Positions 46,110-57,020 of a stretch of DNA of 64,000 nt are shown one piece after another. The stretch is from positions 1 to 64,000 of the forward strand of contig CATLPD010000001.1 of the NCBI GenBank assembly GCA_950054485.1, in the 5' to 3' direction. The notes under the pieces were generated by a model, which was not told where the DNA came from, ran no database searches, and saw nothing but the letters and a program-made list of their open reading frames with translations. The position numbers and the translations under genes are program-made. The first letter of the stretch is position 1. The number at the start of each line of letters is the position of its first letter. This DNA is from an uncultured Alphaproteobacteria bacterium (GTDB lineage Bacteria > Pseudomonadota > Alphaproteobacteria > Micavibrionales > CSBR16-224).

Positions 46110-46748
46110 ATGATTAAAGAAACAGACATCATAGATTCGGATGCACCGCGTAATTTGTGCCAGATGATCGCAGATTTGCAGGATGACCTGTCGCTTAGAA
46201 ACGATCAGGTTGAATTCGGCTGGTTGCTTGATCGTGTCAGTAATCGTGTCTATGCTGCCGTTCTATTCCTGCCTGCTTTAATGGCGGCATCCCCTTTGAC
46301 ATTGATCCCGGGAATATCTTTTATTTTTGCCCTGATCACCGTTCTGATTATTTTGCAGATGCTGGTCCGCCGACAACGTGTTTGGCTGCCAAAACGTCTG
46401 CGCAATGTTTATTTTGATAAAAACAAAGTGGCAAAGGCGCTGAGATACATGGAAAAGCCTGCCGTAAAACTCGACCGCTTTTTCCGCCCGCGTTTGATGT
46501 TCCTGACAAGTCCCTGGGCCGGTCAGAAAGTCATACTGCTCTTTACGCTTATACTCGCGATATTATCCGGTCCGGCCACTCTGGTGCCTTTTGCAAATCT
46601 GCTGTTTTGTATAGCGATTCTTATTTTGGCGATGGGACTTTTGACACGTGACGGTTTCGTGATTATCTTCGGCCTGATCATTACAGCCCCGCCTGTTATT
46701 CTATTTTTCAACTTTATTCATACGCAAATTAATGGGGTTGCGGGCTAG
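46110..46748 (+). CDS. ExoD family membrane protein
   Basis: A 212-residue protein of the ExoD family, which in rhizobia affects exopolysaccharide production and alkaline tolerance. It has a polar N-terminal region, the typical VEFGWLLDRVSNRVYAAV block, then hydrophobic helices with SPLTLIPGISFIFALITVLI and a final pair in the C-terminal half (LILAILSGPATLVPFANLL and following). It ends 4 bases into the convergent EEP-phosphatase gene. Confidence 0.9.
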   Translation: MIKETDIIDSDAPRNLCQMIADLQDDLSLRNDQVEFGWLLDRVSNRVYAAVLFLPALMAASPLTLIPGISFIFALITVLIILQMLVRRQRVWLPKRLRNVYFDKNKVAKALRYMEKPAVKLDRFFRPRLMFLTSPWAGQKVILLFTLILAILSGPATLVPFANLLFCIAILILAMGLLTRDGFVIIFGLIITAPPVILFFNFIHTQINGVAG

Positions 46749-47497
46749 ATATCCAGTGTCAGCAGCAGGGCCTGATGATCCGAGAAGGGCTGGTCAATAA
46801 TATCGAGATCTGCTTTTTGCGCCAACCCGCGCGAACACAGGCACAGGTCCAGCGCCAATTCACGATTATAAAATAAAAATGTGTGATGATCTTCATCATT
46901 CATAATTTCAAGGTCTGTTCCGCGTGTCAAAGTTTCCAGCTCTTTGAACCCTGCAAAAATATTAAAATCAGCCATAACGATAGTCGGGCGCTTTTCCTGT
47001 TTGATCAGGCAGTTCATGTAAGAGAACTGTTTGGCACGTGTGCGCCGGTTAAGGGAAAAATGCAGGAAATAGAGCGCTATATCATTGGGTAGATGTAATT
47101 TATAAATCAATCTTTTTGAACCGTACGGTAAATACAAGTGACGAAAGTCAATGTCATGCTTTGATAAAAAGCCATTCGATTTCCCTTTATGAAACGGCAC
47201 ATAATTCAGATAACTGGCATTGCCGTATTTATCTGCCGCATCCATATAGGGGTAATCATCGTCGGTAATATGATCTAAATGGTTCAAATAGGCCGAGCTC
47301 CACGATCCCTGATCGACCTCCACAAAACAGCATAAATCAGGGTGACAGCAATCTATAACATCGCGCACCTGTGATAATACTTTTTCCTGATGGTAACGGC
47401 TGGTATAGAAATTTCTGTGAAAGCCTTTAACATGCTGCAATAGGGTCCCGTCAATGCCGCGTGCATAACCTATGTTAGAAAAGAAAACCCTATACAT
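46745..47497 (-). CDS. Endonuclease/exonuclease/phosphatase (EEP) family protein, YbhP-like
   Basis: A 250-residue EEP-superfamily hydrolase. It shows the metal-binding Glu in FVEVDQGS, the MADFNIF block (D-x-N) and the terminal SDHQALL. Its ATG overlaps the stop of the PLD-type gene by one base (TAATG), so the two are translationally coupled. E. coli has the same pair: ybhP next to clsB (ybhO). The substrate is not known. Confidence 0.88.
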   Translation of the reverse strand: MYRVFFSNIGYARGIDGTLLQHVKGFHRNFYTSRYHQEKVLSQVRDVIDCCHPDLCCFVEVDQGSWSSAYLNHLDHITDDDYPYMDAADKYGNASYLNYVPFHKGKSNGFLSKHDIDFRHLYLPYGSKRLIYKLHLPNDIALYFLHFSLNRRTRAKQFSYMNCLIKQEKRPTIVMADFNIFAGFKELETLTRGTDLEIMNDEDHHTFLFYNRELALDLCLCSRGLAQKADLDIIDQPFSDHQALLLTLDI

Positions 47498-48513
47498 TAC
47501 AGATACCGTCTGATCATTCGCCCCACAACGCCTGCGATTTTTTGTGTAACCGGTAAATCGTCCCAGTCCTTACGCGTGGCGGTTCGGCATTCGGATAGCA
47601 TGTCGTTAAAAATATCCTGAAGCTGGTTGATCACATCCCGGCGTTCCACAAAGATATTCACTTCCTTGTTCCGGCACAGGCTGAGGTAATCAAGATTGGT
47701 TGAACCGAACGTCGCCCATTTACCATCGATAATTGTATATTTAGCATGCAAAACGCTTTTATCATAGAAATGAACCTTCATGCCCATGCGCAATAATTTT
47801 CTGAGATAATATTTGGCTGTGTGATCCGCAATCGGATTATCGGTTTCATCAGAAATAATCAATGTAATATCGACCCCGCGTTTAATTGCCCGATCCCAGG
47901 CTTTTAATAAGCTTTTGGGCGGAACACAATAGGGCGTTGTCATCAACATGTAATCCTGCGCGTTATCAATTCTTTCGAGCAATGCCTGATAGACCTGACG
48001 GCGAGATTTACGTGACGGATGCTGGTTGCTGTGAACCATACGGATGCCATCCGCATTCTCAAGATCTCCCGTGATCTTTGCGTGCAAATCCCGCCAATCC
48101 GCCATAAAATCGGCAACGCACATTCCCCCGACATAGGTCAGGTTATCATCGATATACATTAATTTACTGTGATTGCGGGGAAACCAGCGGTGCGGCGTAA
48201 AGATATTCCACCATTTAACATCATTGTAAAAGCTGATTTTGCCGCCGGCCTGTTTAATGCGATCGATATAACTGATATCACGTACCATGTGACTGCCAAC
48301 CGGGTCGAACAACAGGTCAATCTTGACACCGTCTTTGGCTTTCTCTTCAAAACAGTCGAGGAATTTGCACCCGATATTATCATCATAAATCATGTACTGG
48401 GTAAAATGGATGCGCTGTTCAGCCTTTGTGCAGTCGGCATGCATATCGTCCCACAGATCTGTGGTCTTGGTATAAAACTGGATATCAACGTCGTTATTTT
48501 GTTTTTTTGTCAT
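47497..48513 (-). CDS. Phospholipase D family protein, ClsB-like cardiolipin synthase
   Basis: A 338-residue protein from the ATG at 48513 (an ATG at 48537 would add 8 residues). The two phospholipase D motifs are NHSKLMYIDDNLTYVGGMCVAD and LHAKYTIIDGKWATFGSTNLD, both complete H-x-K-x4-D. It is shorter than typical Cls enzymes with N-terminal membrane helices, and like ClsB it has no such helices. Gene order with the EEP partner resembles E. coli clsB-ybhP. It likely transfers phosphatidyl groups to make cardiolipin or related lipids. Confidence 0.9.
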   Translation of the reverse strand: MTKKQNNDVDIQFYTKTTDLWDDMHADCTKAEQRIHFTQYMIYDDNIGCKFLDCFEEKAKDGVKIDLLFDPVGSHMVRDISYIDRIKQAGGKISFYNDVKWWNIFTPHRWFPRNHSKLMYIDDNLTYVGGMCVADFMADWRDLHAKITGDLENADGIRMVHSNQHPSRKSRRQVYQALLERIDNAQDYMLMTTPYCVPPKSLLKAWDRAIKRGVDITLIISDETDNPIADHTAKYYLRKLLRMGMKVHFYDKSVLHAKYTIIDGKWATFGSTNLDYLSLCRNKEVNIFVERRDVINQLQDIFNDMLSECRTATRKDWDDLPVTQKIAGVVGRMIRRYL

Positions 48514-48558
48514 GTGTACACTGTCCTGAAATAACAACGGTTATAAACGGCGAATGGT

Positions 48559-49503
48559 TCAGGGCGTTTCGTTCTTTTTTATTTTGGCCACATAATCTTT
48601 ACGATCTTTGGCTTCGATATATACGCGCTTGATCTCAGGAAAGGCCTGTTTAATCTCGCTTTCGAAAACAACGCCCATTTGTTCAACGTCACTAGAGGAT
48701 AGGTCAGCATCAAAATCGAGCGAGGCGACAAGCAAAATAGTCCGCGGCCCCATATGCATGGTTGCAATCTCATTAATAAAGACTTTTTCGTTATTTTCAA
48801 AAATCTTGCGGACGGCCTCTACGACTTCCGGCGATGCGGCCTCGCCCAACAGCAAGCCCTTACATTCATATGCCAGCGTCATAGCAACAAAAGCAAGGAT
48901 AACCCCGATACAAATTGACGCCGCAGCATCCGCCCATGTTATGCCATAGTGCGAACTGATCCAGATACCGATGAAGGCAACGATGATACCCAGCATAGCG
49001 GCGCTATCCTCGAACAGGACCACAAAAACACTGGGGTCTTTACTGGCGCGCACCGCATCAAAAATGCCTCGTTTCCCACGCAGCTTGTTAAATTCCTTAT
49101 AGGCAACCCACCAAGCATAGCCCTCAAAAATAAAAGCAAGGGTTAGAACGATATAGTTGATGTGAATGTTTTCCATCGGCTCGGGGTCATGCAATTTGTG
49201 CCAGCCTTCGTAAAAAGACACCCCTGCACCAACGGCAAACAGCAAAATAGCAACGACAAAAGCCCAAAAATAAACCTCGCCGCCATAACCGAAAGGATGC
49301 TGGTCATCTGCCGGCTTTTGGGATTTTTTCAACCCCAAGAACAACAGCGCCTGATTACCCGTATCCACCAGCGAGTGAACCCCTTCGGAGAACATCGCCG
49401 AACTGCCTGTATAAAAGGCAGCCGCAAACTTGCTGATCGCAATCAGCAGGTTGCCGAAAAAGGCTGCTGCAATAACTTTAACTGTACCTTGGTTCGCTTT
49501 CAT
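48559..49503 (-). CDS. Cation diffusion facilitator (CDF) family metal transporter
   Basis: A 314-residue protein with about six membrane helices. The N-terminal block FYTGSSAMFSEGVHSLVDTGNQALL is the diagnostic CDF segment, with the first metal-binding His and Asp; a DSAAMLG motif marks the later helix. The cytoplasmic C-terminal domain (about 230-314) contains the EIATMHMGPRTILLVASLDFD stretch. Members export zinc, iron or manganese; the metal cannot be told here. It is divergent from the RluA gene, 55 bases apart. Confidence 0.92.
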   Translation of the reverse strand: MKANQGTVKVIAAAFFGNLLIAISKFAAAFYTGSSAMFSEGVHSLVDTGNQALLFLGLKKSQKPADDQHPFGYGGEVYFWAFVVAILLFAVGAGVSFYEGWHKLHDPEPMENIHINYIVLTLAFIFEGYAWWVAYKEFNKLRGKRGIFDAVRASKDPSVFVVLFEDSAAMLGIIVAFIGIWISSHYGITWADAAASICIGVILAFVAMTLAYECKGLLLGEAASPEVVEAVRKIFENNEKVFINEIATMHMGPRTILLVASLDFDADLSSSDVEQMGVVFESEIKQAFPEIKRVYIEAKDRKDYVAKIKKNETP

Positions 49504-49558
49504 GAAAAACAGTGTATTAAAGGTTGATGATGAATACCAGTCTTATATAGTAGCAACC

Positions 49559-50218
49559 ATGCAAAAACGACCTTTTATATATGATCCGCCGATTGATCCA
49601 CCCTATAAGATCATATATCAGGATGATGACCTTCTGGTTCTGGACAAGCCTGCAGGCCTGTTATCCGTGCCCGGGCGCCCCGCAGAGCATAAAGACAGCC
49701 TATCCGCACGCATTCAAACAGATTTTCCATCGGCCACCGTTGTCCACCGCCTTGATCTTGCAACGTCCGGCCTGATGATCATGCCCCTGAACCACACAGC
49801 GCATAAGCATTTAGGCCAACAGCTGGAATACCGCAAGGTCTCAAAGACCTATATCGCCGATATTTTCGGACAGCCTGTGGCCCGCAAAGGCATTATAGAG
49901 GCCCCGATGATTGTCGACTGGCCAAACCGCCCGCGACAAATTATCGATTTTGATAACGGTAAAAAAGCCGTCACGCACTGGCGTTTACTAAAAGAAAAGG
50001 AAAACGTCTCGCGGGTTCTGTTAAAACCCGTTACAGGCCGCACGCATCAACTGCGTGTTCATATGCAATATCTGGGGCATCCGATTTTGGGCGATGATCT
50101 CTATGCACATGATGATGCCTATGATATGACTGACCGACTACATTTGCATGCTGCAAAAATCCGTTTCGTTCATCCCAAAGGGCATTGGTGCCGTTTTACA
50201 TCCGAGGTTCCGTTTTGA
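49559..50218 (+). CDS. RluA-family pseudouridine synthase
   Basis: A 219-residue RNA-modifying enzyme. I choose ATG 49559, giving a protein that starts just before the catalytic domain; the longer open frame overlaps the divergent CDF gene. The catalytic Asp lies in [11 protein letters not shown], with the [26 protein letters not shown] block downstream. It lacks an S4 domain, as do RluA proteins acting on tRNA U32/23S U746. The stop codon overlaps the metH start (TTGA), so both may be on one transcript. Confidence 0.93.
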   Translation: MQKRPFIYDPPIDPPYKIIYQDDDLLVLDKPAGLLSVPGRPAEHKDSLSARIQTDFPSATVVHRLDLATSGLMIMPLNHTAHKHLGQQLEYRKVSKTYIADIFGQPVARKGIIEAPMIVDWPNRPRQIIDFDNGKKAVTHWRLLKEKENVSRVLLKPVTGRTHQLRVHMQYLGHPILGDDLYAHDDAYDMTDRLHLHAAKIRFVHPKGHWCRFTSEVPF

Positions 50219-53200
50219 AAAAATCATCCGCATTTGAAAGACTTGAAAGACTGCTAAAAGAACGCATCCTGATTATCGACGGCGCCATGGGCACAATGAT
50301 TCAGGAGCGTGGCCTAGAAGAAGCGGACTATCGCGGCGAACGTTTCAAAGACTGGCCATCCGATTTAAAAGGTAATAATGATTTACTGTGCCTGACCCAG
50401 CCGCAAATCATTGAAGACATCCATACGGAATATATCAACGCGGGTGCCGATATTATTTTAACGAACAGTTTTAATGCAACATCGATATCACTGGCAGATT
50501 ATACCATGGAAAAACTGTCCTATGATATTAACAAGGCAGCTGCTGAAATTGCACGCAAGGCAGCGGACAGTTCGGACAAAACAGTTTTTGTCGCCGGGTC
50601 CCTTGGTCCGACAAACCGCACCGCCTCCATATCACCTGATGTAAACAATCCCGGTGCACGCAATGTCACTTTCGATGAATTGGCCAATGCCTATGCCGAG
50701 GCCATTCGCGGCCTTGTCGACGGCGGCGCGGACATTCTTTTGATCGAAACGATCTTTGACACACTAAATGCAAAGGCCGCTATTTTTGCCGTTGAAAATC
50801 ATTTCGAGGAAACCGGCGTGCGCCTGCCGCTGATCATTTCAGGAACCATCACGGATGCTTCAGGCCGCACATTATCGGGGCAGACAACCCGTGCGTTCTG
50901 GCATTCTGTACGCCACGCCAATCCACTGATCATCAGTTTAAATTGTGCCCTGGGCCCCAAGGAATTGCGCCCCTATATCGAGCGTCTATCGAATTCTGCA
51001 GATTGTTACGTCGCGGCATATCCGAACGCAGGGCTGCCGAATGCCTTTGGTGGATATGATGAAAGCCCGGACGAGATGATCAACGAAATGTCGGAATGGA
51101 TCGATAGCGGTTTCGTGAATTTGATCGGCGGCTGTTGCGGGACAACGCCGGAACATATTCGGGCCTTTAAAAAAGGGTCTGATGGAAAGGCGTCCCGCAA
51201 AATTCCCGAAATTAAAACGGCGTGCCGCCTTTCCGGTCTGGAGCCTTTTATCATTGATGATAAATCGCTCTTTATAAATGTCGGCGAACGCACGAACGTC
51301 ACAGGATCTGCTAAATTCAGGAAACTGATTAAAAATGAAGACTATGAAACCGCCCTGTCTGTCGCGCGCGAGCAGATCGAAGGCGGCGCACAAGTTATCG
51401 ACATTAACATGGATGAAGGGTTAATTGATTCTGTCTCTGCTATGCGTGTCTTTTTAAATCTGATCGCGGGTGAACCCGATATCGCACGTGTGCCAATCAT
51501 GATTGATTCTTCCCGTTGGGATGTTTTGGAAGAAGGATTAAAATGCGTTCAGGGCAAGGCGATTGTTAATTCAATCAGCCTGAAAGAAGGCGAAGACGAA
51601 TTTCTGCGTCACGCCCGTTTGATCCGGAAATATGGCGCTGCTGTCATTGTCATGGCCTTTGATGAAACGGGCCAGGCTGACACAGCAGACCGTAAAGTTG
51701 AAATCTGCACCCGCGCCTATAAAATTCTAACCGAAAAATTATCTTTCCCGCCTGAAGATATCATTTTTGACCTTAATATTTTTGCCGTTGCCACAGGGAT
51801 TGAAGAACATAACCGCTATGGCCTCGATTTCATCGAAGCAACACAGCGCATTAAACAGACCCTACCCCATGTTATGGTCTCAGGCGGCGTTTCAAACATT
51901 TCGTTTTCGTTTCGCGGTAATGATGCAGTGCGCGAAGCCATTCATTCGGTCTTTTTATACCACGCAACACGCGCAGGTATGGATATGGGGATCGTCAATG
52001 CAGGTCAGCTGACATTATATGATGATATTGACAAAGACCTGCGCGATACGGTTGAAGACGTTATTTTAAACCGCCGTGATGATGCCACAGATCAGCTTTT
52101 GGAAATTGCAGAAAATTATCGTGGTGATAAAAAAGAGAAAAAAGAAAAAAATCTGGAATGGCGCAAATGGAATGTCAATAAACGCCTGGAGCATGCCCTT
52201 GTCCACGGTATCACAGATTACATTGATGAAGATGTTGAAGAGGCGCGGCAAGGTTTTGATAAATCCCTGCATGTCATTGAAGGGCCATTAATGGACGGCA
52301 TGAATATTGTCGGTGATCTGTTCGGCGCTGGAAAAATGTTTTTACCACAGGTGGTGAAATCTGCCCGCGTCATGAAAAAAGCTGTCGCATATCTGCTACC
52401 GTTTATGGAGGCCGAAAAAGACAAAAACGTTAAAAGCGCGGGAAAGATTTTATTGGCAACCGTAAAGGGCGATGTCCATGACATCGGTAAAAATATTGTC
52501 GGGATCGTTTTTCAATGTAACGGTTATGAAATCATTGATCTGGGTGTGATGGTCCCCGCAGAAAAAATTCTGCAAACCGCAAAAAAAGAGGATGTCGATA
52601 TTATCGGCCTGTCCGGTTTGATTACACCATCACTTGAAGAAATGAGCCACATGGCAAAGGAAATGCAGCGCCTTGGTTTTGATATTCCGCTTTTGATTGG
52701 CGGGGCGACTACATCCGAAACCCATACAGCGGTTAAGATTGCACCCCATTATGATGGTGCGGTTGTTTATGTGCCCGATGCATCACGCGCGGTTGGCGTT
52801 GTCCGCAATTTACTAAGCCCTACTGAATGCCCATCTTATATTCAAAGCATTGACGATAAATATGCAGAAGTGCGCGAGCGTTTTGAAAATAAAGCCCCGA
52901 ATAAAAAAATGCTGACACTGGCCGCGGCCCAATCGCAGTCATATAAAACAAATTGGGCGACATACCAAACGCCAAAGCCCGCCAAGCCCGGCATCCATAT
53001 TATAGACGATGTGACGTTTAAAGACCTTGAACCCTATATCGACTGGTCACCTTTTTTCTATACATGGGGACTTAAACAAAAATACCCGAAGATTTTTGAA
53101 GATGACCAAATCGGGGGAGAAGCGCAAAAGCTTTTTGATGATGCGCAGCACATGATCGCGACCTTTAAGAATAGCGATATGAAGCCGCGTGGTATTCTTG

Positions 53201-53865
53201 GCCTGCTGCCCGCCGTATCCGATGGTGATGATATTATCGTCTATGAAGGATTTGATTACAAAAAAGAACAGCGTCGCATCATCGGCCTACGCCAACAAAT
53301 TGACCGTGCAGGCAAACCGCTTTATTGTTTGTCTGATTTTATTGCACCAAAAGGTTATAAAGATACGCTTGGTATCTTTGCGGTTACGGCAGGTAACGGA
53401 TTGGATGAAATGATCAAGAAATTCGAAGATGCAAACGATCCCTATAACGCCATGATGGCAAAGGCCGTTGCCGACCGTTTCGCCGAAGCTTTCGCAGAAT
53501 ATCTTCATAAATGTGTGCGAACCGATTTCTGGGGCTATGCCAAAGACGAAAATCTGGACAATAACGATTTGATTGCCGAAAAATACCGTGGAATCCGCCC
53601 TGCCCCCGGTTATCCTGCCAACCCCGATCATTTGCAGAAAAACGATATCTGGGCTTTGATGCCTGTTGAAAAAGAAACCGGTATAAAATTGACCGAAAGC
53701 CTTGCAATGTGGCCGGCATCATCGGTTTCAGGCTTTTATTTCTCGCACCCTGACAGCCGGTATTTTTCGGTTAATAAGATTGGGCGTGATCAATTGGAAG
53801 ATTACGCGAAACGTAAGGAAATAGACATTCAGGAGGCTGAAAAATGGCTCGCACCGATTCTGTAA
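50215..53865 (+). CDS. metH: Cobalamin-dependent methionine synthase
   Basis: A 1216-residue enzyme transferring methyl from methyltetrahydrofolate to homocysteine via cobalamin. All four modules are present: the homocysteine domain (DGAMGTMIQ; zinc ligands in LNCALGP and [10 protein letters not shown]), the pterin domain ([11 protein letters not shown]), the B12 domain with the axial-ligand motif [10 protein letters not shown], and the C-terminal AdoMet reactivation domain ([18 protein letters not shown]). I place the start at a TTG (50215) because the longer frame adds residues unlike other MetH; GAGG lies upstream. It overlaps the RluA gene by 4 bases. No cobalamin riboswitch fits upstream. 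Confidence 0.97.
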   Translation: MKKSSAFERLERLLKERILIIDGAMGTMIQERGLEEADYRGERFKDWPSDLKGNNDLLCLTQPQIIEDIHTEYINAGADIILTNSFNATSISLADYTMEKLSYDINKAAAEIARKAADSSDKTVFVAGSLGPTNRTASISPDVNNPGARNVTFDELANAYAEAIRGLVDGGADILLIETIFDTLNAKAAIFAVENHFEETGVRLPLIISGTITDASGRTLSGQTTRAFWHSVRHANPLIISLNCALGPKELRPYIERLSNSADCYVAAYPNAGLPNAFGGYDESPDEMINEMSEWIDSGFVNLIGGCCGTTPEHIRAFKKGSDGKASRKIPEIKTACRLSGLEPFIIDDKSLFINVGERTNVTGSAKFRKLIKNEDYETALSVAREQIEGGAQVIDINMDEGLIDSVSAMRVFLNLIAGEPDIARVPIMIDSSRWDVLEEGLKCVQGKAIVNSISLKEGEDEFLRHARLIRKYGAAVIVMAFDETGQADTADRKVEICTRAYKILTEKLSFPPEDIIFDLNIFAVATGIEEHNRYGLDFIEATQRIKQTLPHVMVSGGVSNISFSFRGNDAVREAIHSVFLYHATRAGMDMGIVNAGQLTLYDDIDKDLRDTVEDVILNRRDDATDQLLEIAENYRGDKKEKKEKNLEWRKWNVNKRLEHALVHGITDYIDEDVEEARQGFDKSLHVIEGPLMDGMNIVGDLFGAGKMFLPQVVKSARVMKKAVAYLLPFMEAEKDKNVKSAGKILLATVKGDVHDIGKNIVGIVFQCNGYEIIDLGVMVPAEKILQTAKKEDVDIIGLSGLITPSLEEMSHMAKEMQRLGFDIPLLIGGATTSETHTAVKIAPHYDGAVVYVPDASRAVGVVRNLLSPTECPSYIQSIDDKYAEVRERFENKAPNKKMLTLAAAQSQSYKTNWATYQTPKPAKPGIHIIDDVTFKDLEPYIDWSPFFYTWGLKQKYPKIFEDDQIGGEAQKLFDDAQHMIATFKNSDMKPRGILGLLPAVSDGDDIIVYEGFDYKKEQRRIIGLRQQIDRAGKPLYCLSDFIAPKGYKDTLGIFAVTAGNGLDEMIKKFEDANDPYNAMMAKAVADRFAEAFAEYLHKCVRTDFWGYAKDENLDNNDLIAEKYRGIRPAPGYPANPDHLQKNDIWALMPVEKETGIKLTESLAMWPASSVSGFYFSHPDSRYFSVNKIGRDQLEDYAKRKEIDIQEAEKWLAPIL

Positions 53866-53974
53866 CAGCAATTTTACTTTTGTTAACCAAAAAAAGATAA
53901 AATTAAGCACGGTTATGGAACCTTTTCAAGAATTATTGTTATGTAGCGCGCAGATTAACAGTTAAAATAAAAAA

Positions 53975-54343
53975 ATGACATCTTACAATATATTATACGT
54001 GGAAGATTACGAACCCGCCGCAATTACACTGGACTACGTCTTCAAGGATCTTGGGTACACATCTAGCCATGCCGCCAGCGGTGCAGAGGCTCTGAAACTT
54101 TATAATGAAAACGCATATGATATTATTTTTCTGGATATCCATCTGCCGGATATGAGCGGCTATGAAATCGCCCAAAAATTCCGTGCGCACAAGAATTATA
54201 AAGACAATGTCATCATCATCGGACACTCTGCCGATATTGATACGATTGACCGCGACCTCAGCAATGTTTTTGATTTCGTAACGACCAAAAACTTCGACCC
54301 CGCCGAAATCAAAAGAAAAATCCTGAAATGGATGAAGAAATAA
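53975..54343 (+). CDS. Single-domain CheY-like response regulator
   Basis: A 122-residue protein that is only a receiver domain. The acidic pair lies in LYVEDYEP, the phospho-Asp in FLDIHLPDMSG, and the switch Ser in IIGHSAD. The conserved Lys is in TTKNFDPAE and lacks the usual following Pro, a mild variant. No kinase is adjacent. It stands alone after metH with a 109-base gap. Confidence 0.9.
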   Translation: MTSYNILYVEDYEPAAITLDYVFKDLGYTSSHAASGAEALKLYNENAYDIIFLDIHLPDMSGYEIAQKFRAHKNYKDNVIIIGHSADIDTIDRDLSNVFDFVTTKNFDPAEIKRKILKWMKK

Positions 54344-54348
54344 ATCCG

Positions 54349-55086
54349 TTATGGCTGTAGTAATGCTGTCGCTGAAACGGACATCGTAACTTCGCTCATA
54401 CCCGGCTCTGCAGATGGTGCTTCCATCATCGCAGATTCATCACGCGCCATTGACATCATCATCGGCTGCGGGCGTGGCATGTTTCCGTTACTGCTGCCAA
54501 GATCAACACGGATCAATTCTGCGGATGATTTACCAAGGGCATCAGCTGCGGCATCTGCACGGGCCTTTAATTTTTGCAGGGCAGCTTCCATCAGACTATC
54601 TGATACTTCTTCATATTTCTCTGGCGACAGCATATAGCTGAGATTCACCATTGTCAGGTTCATGGACTGAAGCTCACCCGCCAAATCCAGCAATGCCTCG
54701 CTATCTTTTGACTTCAGCATAATCTGCTGCTGACCGCGCCAAAGTTTTGTCGTTGTCTTATCGCGGTTGTAGCGTTCGTTCATATAGACCTGATAATTCT
54801 CGGTTGAAAATTGCACATCTTCTTCATCTTTCGCCGCATCGACAACAGATTTCATTTTTTTATTTATATCATTTTGCACAACATCACGCGCTTTGTTTTC
54901 AACAACATATTCCAAACGCGCAACCAGCGTATCCTGCGTGACTTCTGTGCGCTCGCTTGCATCCAGATTCATCAAAACCTGCCCCGGCTTTAACTGGTTC
55001 ATTTCATAGGCTACTTGTGCCTTGGCTGTTGCAGGTAATATCAAAAGTGCACCAAGTGCCAAAACTTTAAAATTCATTTTCATCAT
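54349..55086 (-). CDS. Secreted SIMPL (DUF541) domain protein
   Basis: A 245-residue protein with an N-terminal signal peptide (cleaved near ATAKA-QVA). The repeated beta-alpha-beta layout with LSYMLSPEKYEEVSDSLMEAALQKLKARADAAADALG fits the SIMPL/DUF541 family of periplasmic oligomeric proteins. The tail is rich in Met, Pro and Ser. Its start overlaps the stop of the upstream ABC-F gene; a start at 55077 is also possible. The function is unknown. Confidence 0.85.
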   Translation of the reverse strand: MMKMNFKVLALGALLILPATAKAQVAYEMNQLKPGQVLMNLDASERTEVTQDTLVARLEYVVENKARDVVQNDINKKMKSVVDAAKDEEDVQFSTENYQVYMNERYNRDKTTTKLWRGQQQIMLKSKDSEALLDLAGELQSMNLTMVNLSYMLSPEKYEEVSDSLMEAALQKLKARADAAADALGKSSAELIRVDLGSSNGNMPRPQPMMMSMARDESAMMEAPSAEPGMSEVTMSVSATALLQP

Positions 55087-56996
55087 CCTTGTGTTGTCAT
55101 TTTTAATTCTTCCAGCTCCAGCCAGCGTGTTTCGTATCTTTCCAAACGCGCCTGCTGGTCGGCCAGTTCCTTTGTTGCCGCATGAAAGGCATCGGGGTCG
55201 CTCTTGTAAAAATCGGGATCCGCCAGCTTTTTATTCAGCGCCTTTATGTCCTCCTCAACCTTTTCCCATTTTTGCGGCAAATGTTCCAGCTCGTATTTAT
55301 CTTTATAAGACATTTTTTGAGAGGTTTTTCGCGACTGTTTGGAAATGGTGGCTACAGCGGGTTTATCTTTTGTCGGCAAACTTGTCGCAGCATTTTGCGA
55401 TTTGCTCTTAGTTTTTTCAACATACTCCAGATAATCGCTGTAACCACCTATAATACGTTTGATCTCGGTATTTCCCTCGAATGCCAGAATTTGACTAACG
55501 GTCTGATCCAGAAAATCACGGTCATGCGAAACAATAAAAAGTGTACCTTGATACTTGCTCAGGATCTCCTCCAACATATCCAGCGTATCCATATCCAGAT
55601 CATTTGTCGGTTCATCCAGAATTAAAAAGTTTCCGGGCTTGGCCAATACCCGTGCCAACATCAGCCGGTTTTTTTCACCCCCTGACAAGGTTTCAACCGT
55701 TCTGTCAACATCTGTCGGATCAAACATAAAGTCTTTAATATAGCCGCAAATATGACGCTGTTTATCGCCGACCTCCAGATAGTCACCGCCTTGGGGGCAT
55801 AATGTTTTTTTGATGGTGGCCTTTGGGTCAAGGTCGGATCGTTTCTGATCAAAATAAGATATCTCCGCTGTCTTCGAAAGCTTCACACGTCCGGCATCCG
55901 GTTCCAGCTGGCCAATCAAAAGTTTTAAGAACGTTGTTTTACCTGATCCGTTCTTTCCCAAGATACCGATGCGGTCACCCTTTTTAATGCGCAGATTGAA
56001 TTTTTCCATTATCGGAATCTTATTTCCGTCACGCTCAAAACTTTTTGAAACATTGTAAAATTCAGCTACGACCTTGGATGATTTATCATCAATTTCTGGC
56101 ACATCAATTTCAACCTTGCGCGTTGCACGGCGATAGGCACTTTCATCGCGTTTTAATTTGTCGCGCATCTCGCGCATCTGTTCTACGCGGCGCACGTTTC
56201 TTTTGCGGCGAGCCTTGACCCCACGTGATGCCCATTCGACTTCTTGCGCGACAATTGACTTACGGTTTCTCAGCTCGCGGGCCTCTTGCTCCAACAGCAT
56301 TTCTGACCATTCTTCGAAATGGGCAAAACCTTGCGGGGAGACTTTGACCTCGCCCCGATCCAGCCAGAAAACCGTATCGGTGATATTTGATAAAAAGGTT
56401 CGGTCGTGCGAAATACACAAAACTGTTCCCGGATAATTCTTTAAATAACTTTCCAGCCATTCGATAGCTTCCAGATCCAAATGGTTGGTCGGCTCGTCCA
56501 TTAACAAAATATCGGTTTCTTCGACCAGCGCCCGCGCCAAACCCGCGCGGCGCAACTGTCCCCCAGAAAGATTTGTCATGAGAGCCTTTGGGTCAAGCGC
56601 CAGTTTGTCGGTCACAATATCAACTTTATATTCGTGCGCCGCTTTAAATTCGGCGTCAATTTCTTCCATGATAAAGTCAAAAACGCTCTGCCCTTCTTTG
56701 GGTGTAATGTCCTGTTTCAGATAGCCGATTGAAATGCCGTTTTCGACCCATCGCTCGCCATCGTCCAAATCCTTATCGCCTGTAATAACGCGCATCAACG
56801 TTGTCTTACCCGCACCATTCCGGCCGACCAACGCAATTTTGCGGTTTTCGTGAATATTAAAGGACAACCCTTCAAAAACGGGTTTTCCTGAATAGACAAC
56901 AGCGCCGTCTGTTATTGAGAGTAAAAGCGAGGACAAATCGGTTCCCTGTTTATTAAGCTTCTGTTTATAATTGATCGATAGACTGTACCCAGCCAT
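55083..56996 (-). CDS. ABC-F family ATPase, Uup-type
   Basis: A 637-residue soluble protein with two ABC domains and no membrane part. The first has GRNGAGKTT and LSGGQLRRAGLARAL with LLMDEPTNHLD; the second has GKNGSGKTT, LSGGEKNRLMLARVL and LILDEPTNDLD. The linker between them is Arg/Lys-rich and helical, and the C-terminal ~90 residues are a coiled coil (ending near LERYETRWLELEE), as in Uup rather than EttA. Such proteins act on ribosomes or on DNA repair intermediates. I use ATG 56996, since the frame's earlier start is GTG without a good ribosome site. It is divergent from the haloperoxidase gene by 24 bases. Confidence 0.93.
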   Translation of the reverse strand: MAGYSLSINYKQKLNKQGTDLSSLLLSITDGAVVYSGKPVFEGLSFNIHENRKIALVGRNGAGKTTLMRVITGDKDLDDGERWVENGISIGYLKQDITPKEGQSVFDFIMEEIDAEFKAAHEYKVDIVTDKLALDPKALMTNLSGGQLRRAGLARALVEETDILLMDEPTNHLDLEAIEWLESYLKNYPGTVLCISHDRTFLSNITDTVFWLDRGEVKVSPQGFAHFEEWSEMLLEQEARELRNRKSIVAQEVEWASRGVKARRKRNVRRVEQMREMRDKLKRDESAYRRATRKVEIDVPEIDDKSSKVVAEFYNVSKSFERDGNKIPIMEKFNLRIKKGDRIGILGKNGSGKTTFLKLLIGQLEPDAGRVKLSKTAEISYFDQKRSDLDPKATIKKTLCPQGGDYLEVGDKQRHICGYIKDFMFDPTDVDRTVETLSGGEKNRLMLARVLAKPGNFLILDEPTNDLDMDTLDMLEEILSKYQGTLFIVSHDRDFLDQTVSQILAFEGNTEIKRIIGGYSDYLEYVEKTKSKSQNAATSLPTKDKPAVATISKQSRKTSQKMSYKDKYELEHLPQKWEKVEEDIKALNKKLADPDFYKSDPDAFHAATKELADQQARLERYETRWLELEELKMTTQG

Positions 56997-57020
56997 ATAA
57001 TCTTTTCCAAGGCACACTAT

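Noticed and set aside
50100-50215. Cobalamin riboswitch before metH
   Set aside because: The region is coding sequence of the RluA-type gene and has no recognisable B12-box.
53911-53936. EcfG-type promoter before the CheY-like gene (GGAAC-N15-TGTT)
   Set aside because: The spacer is one base short of the usual 16-17 and the -10 deviates.
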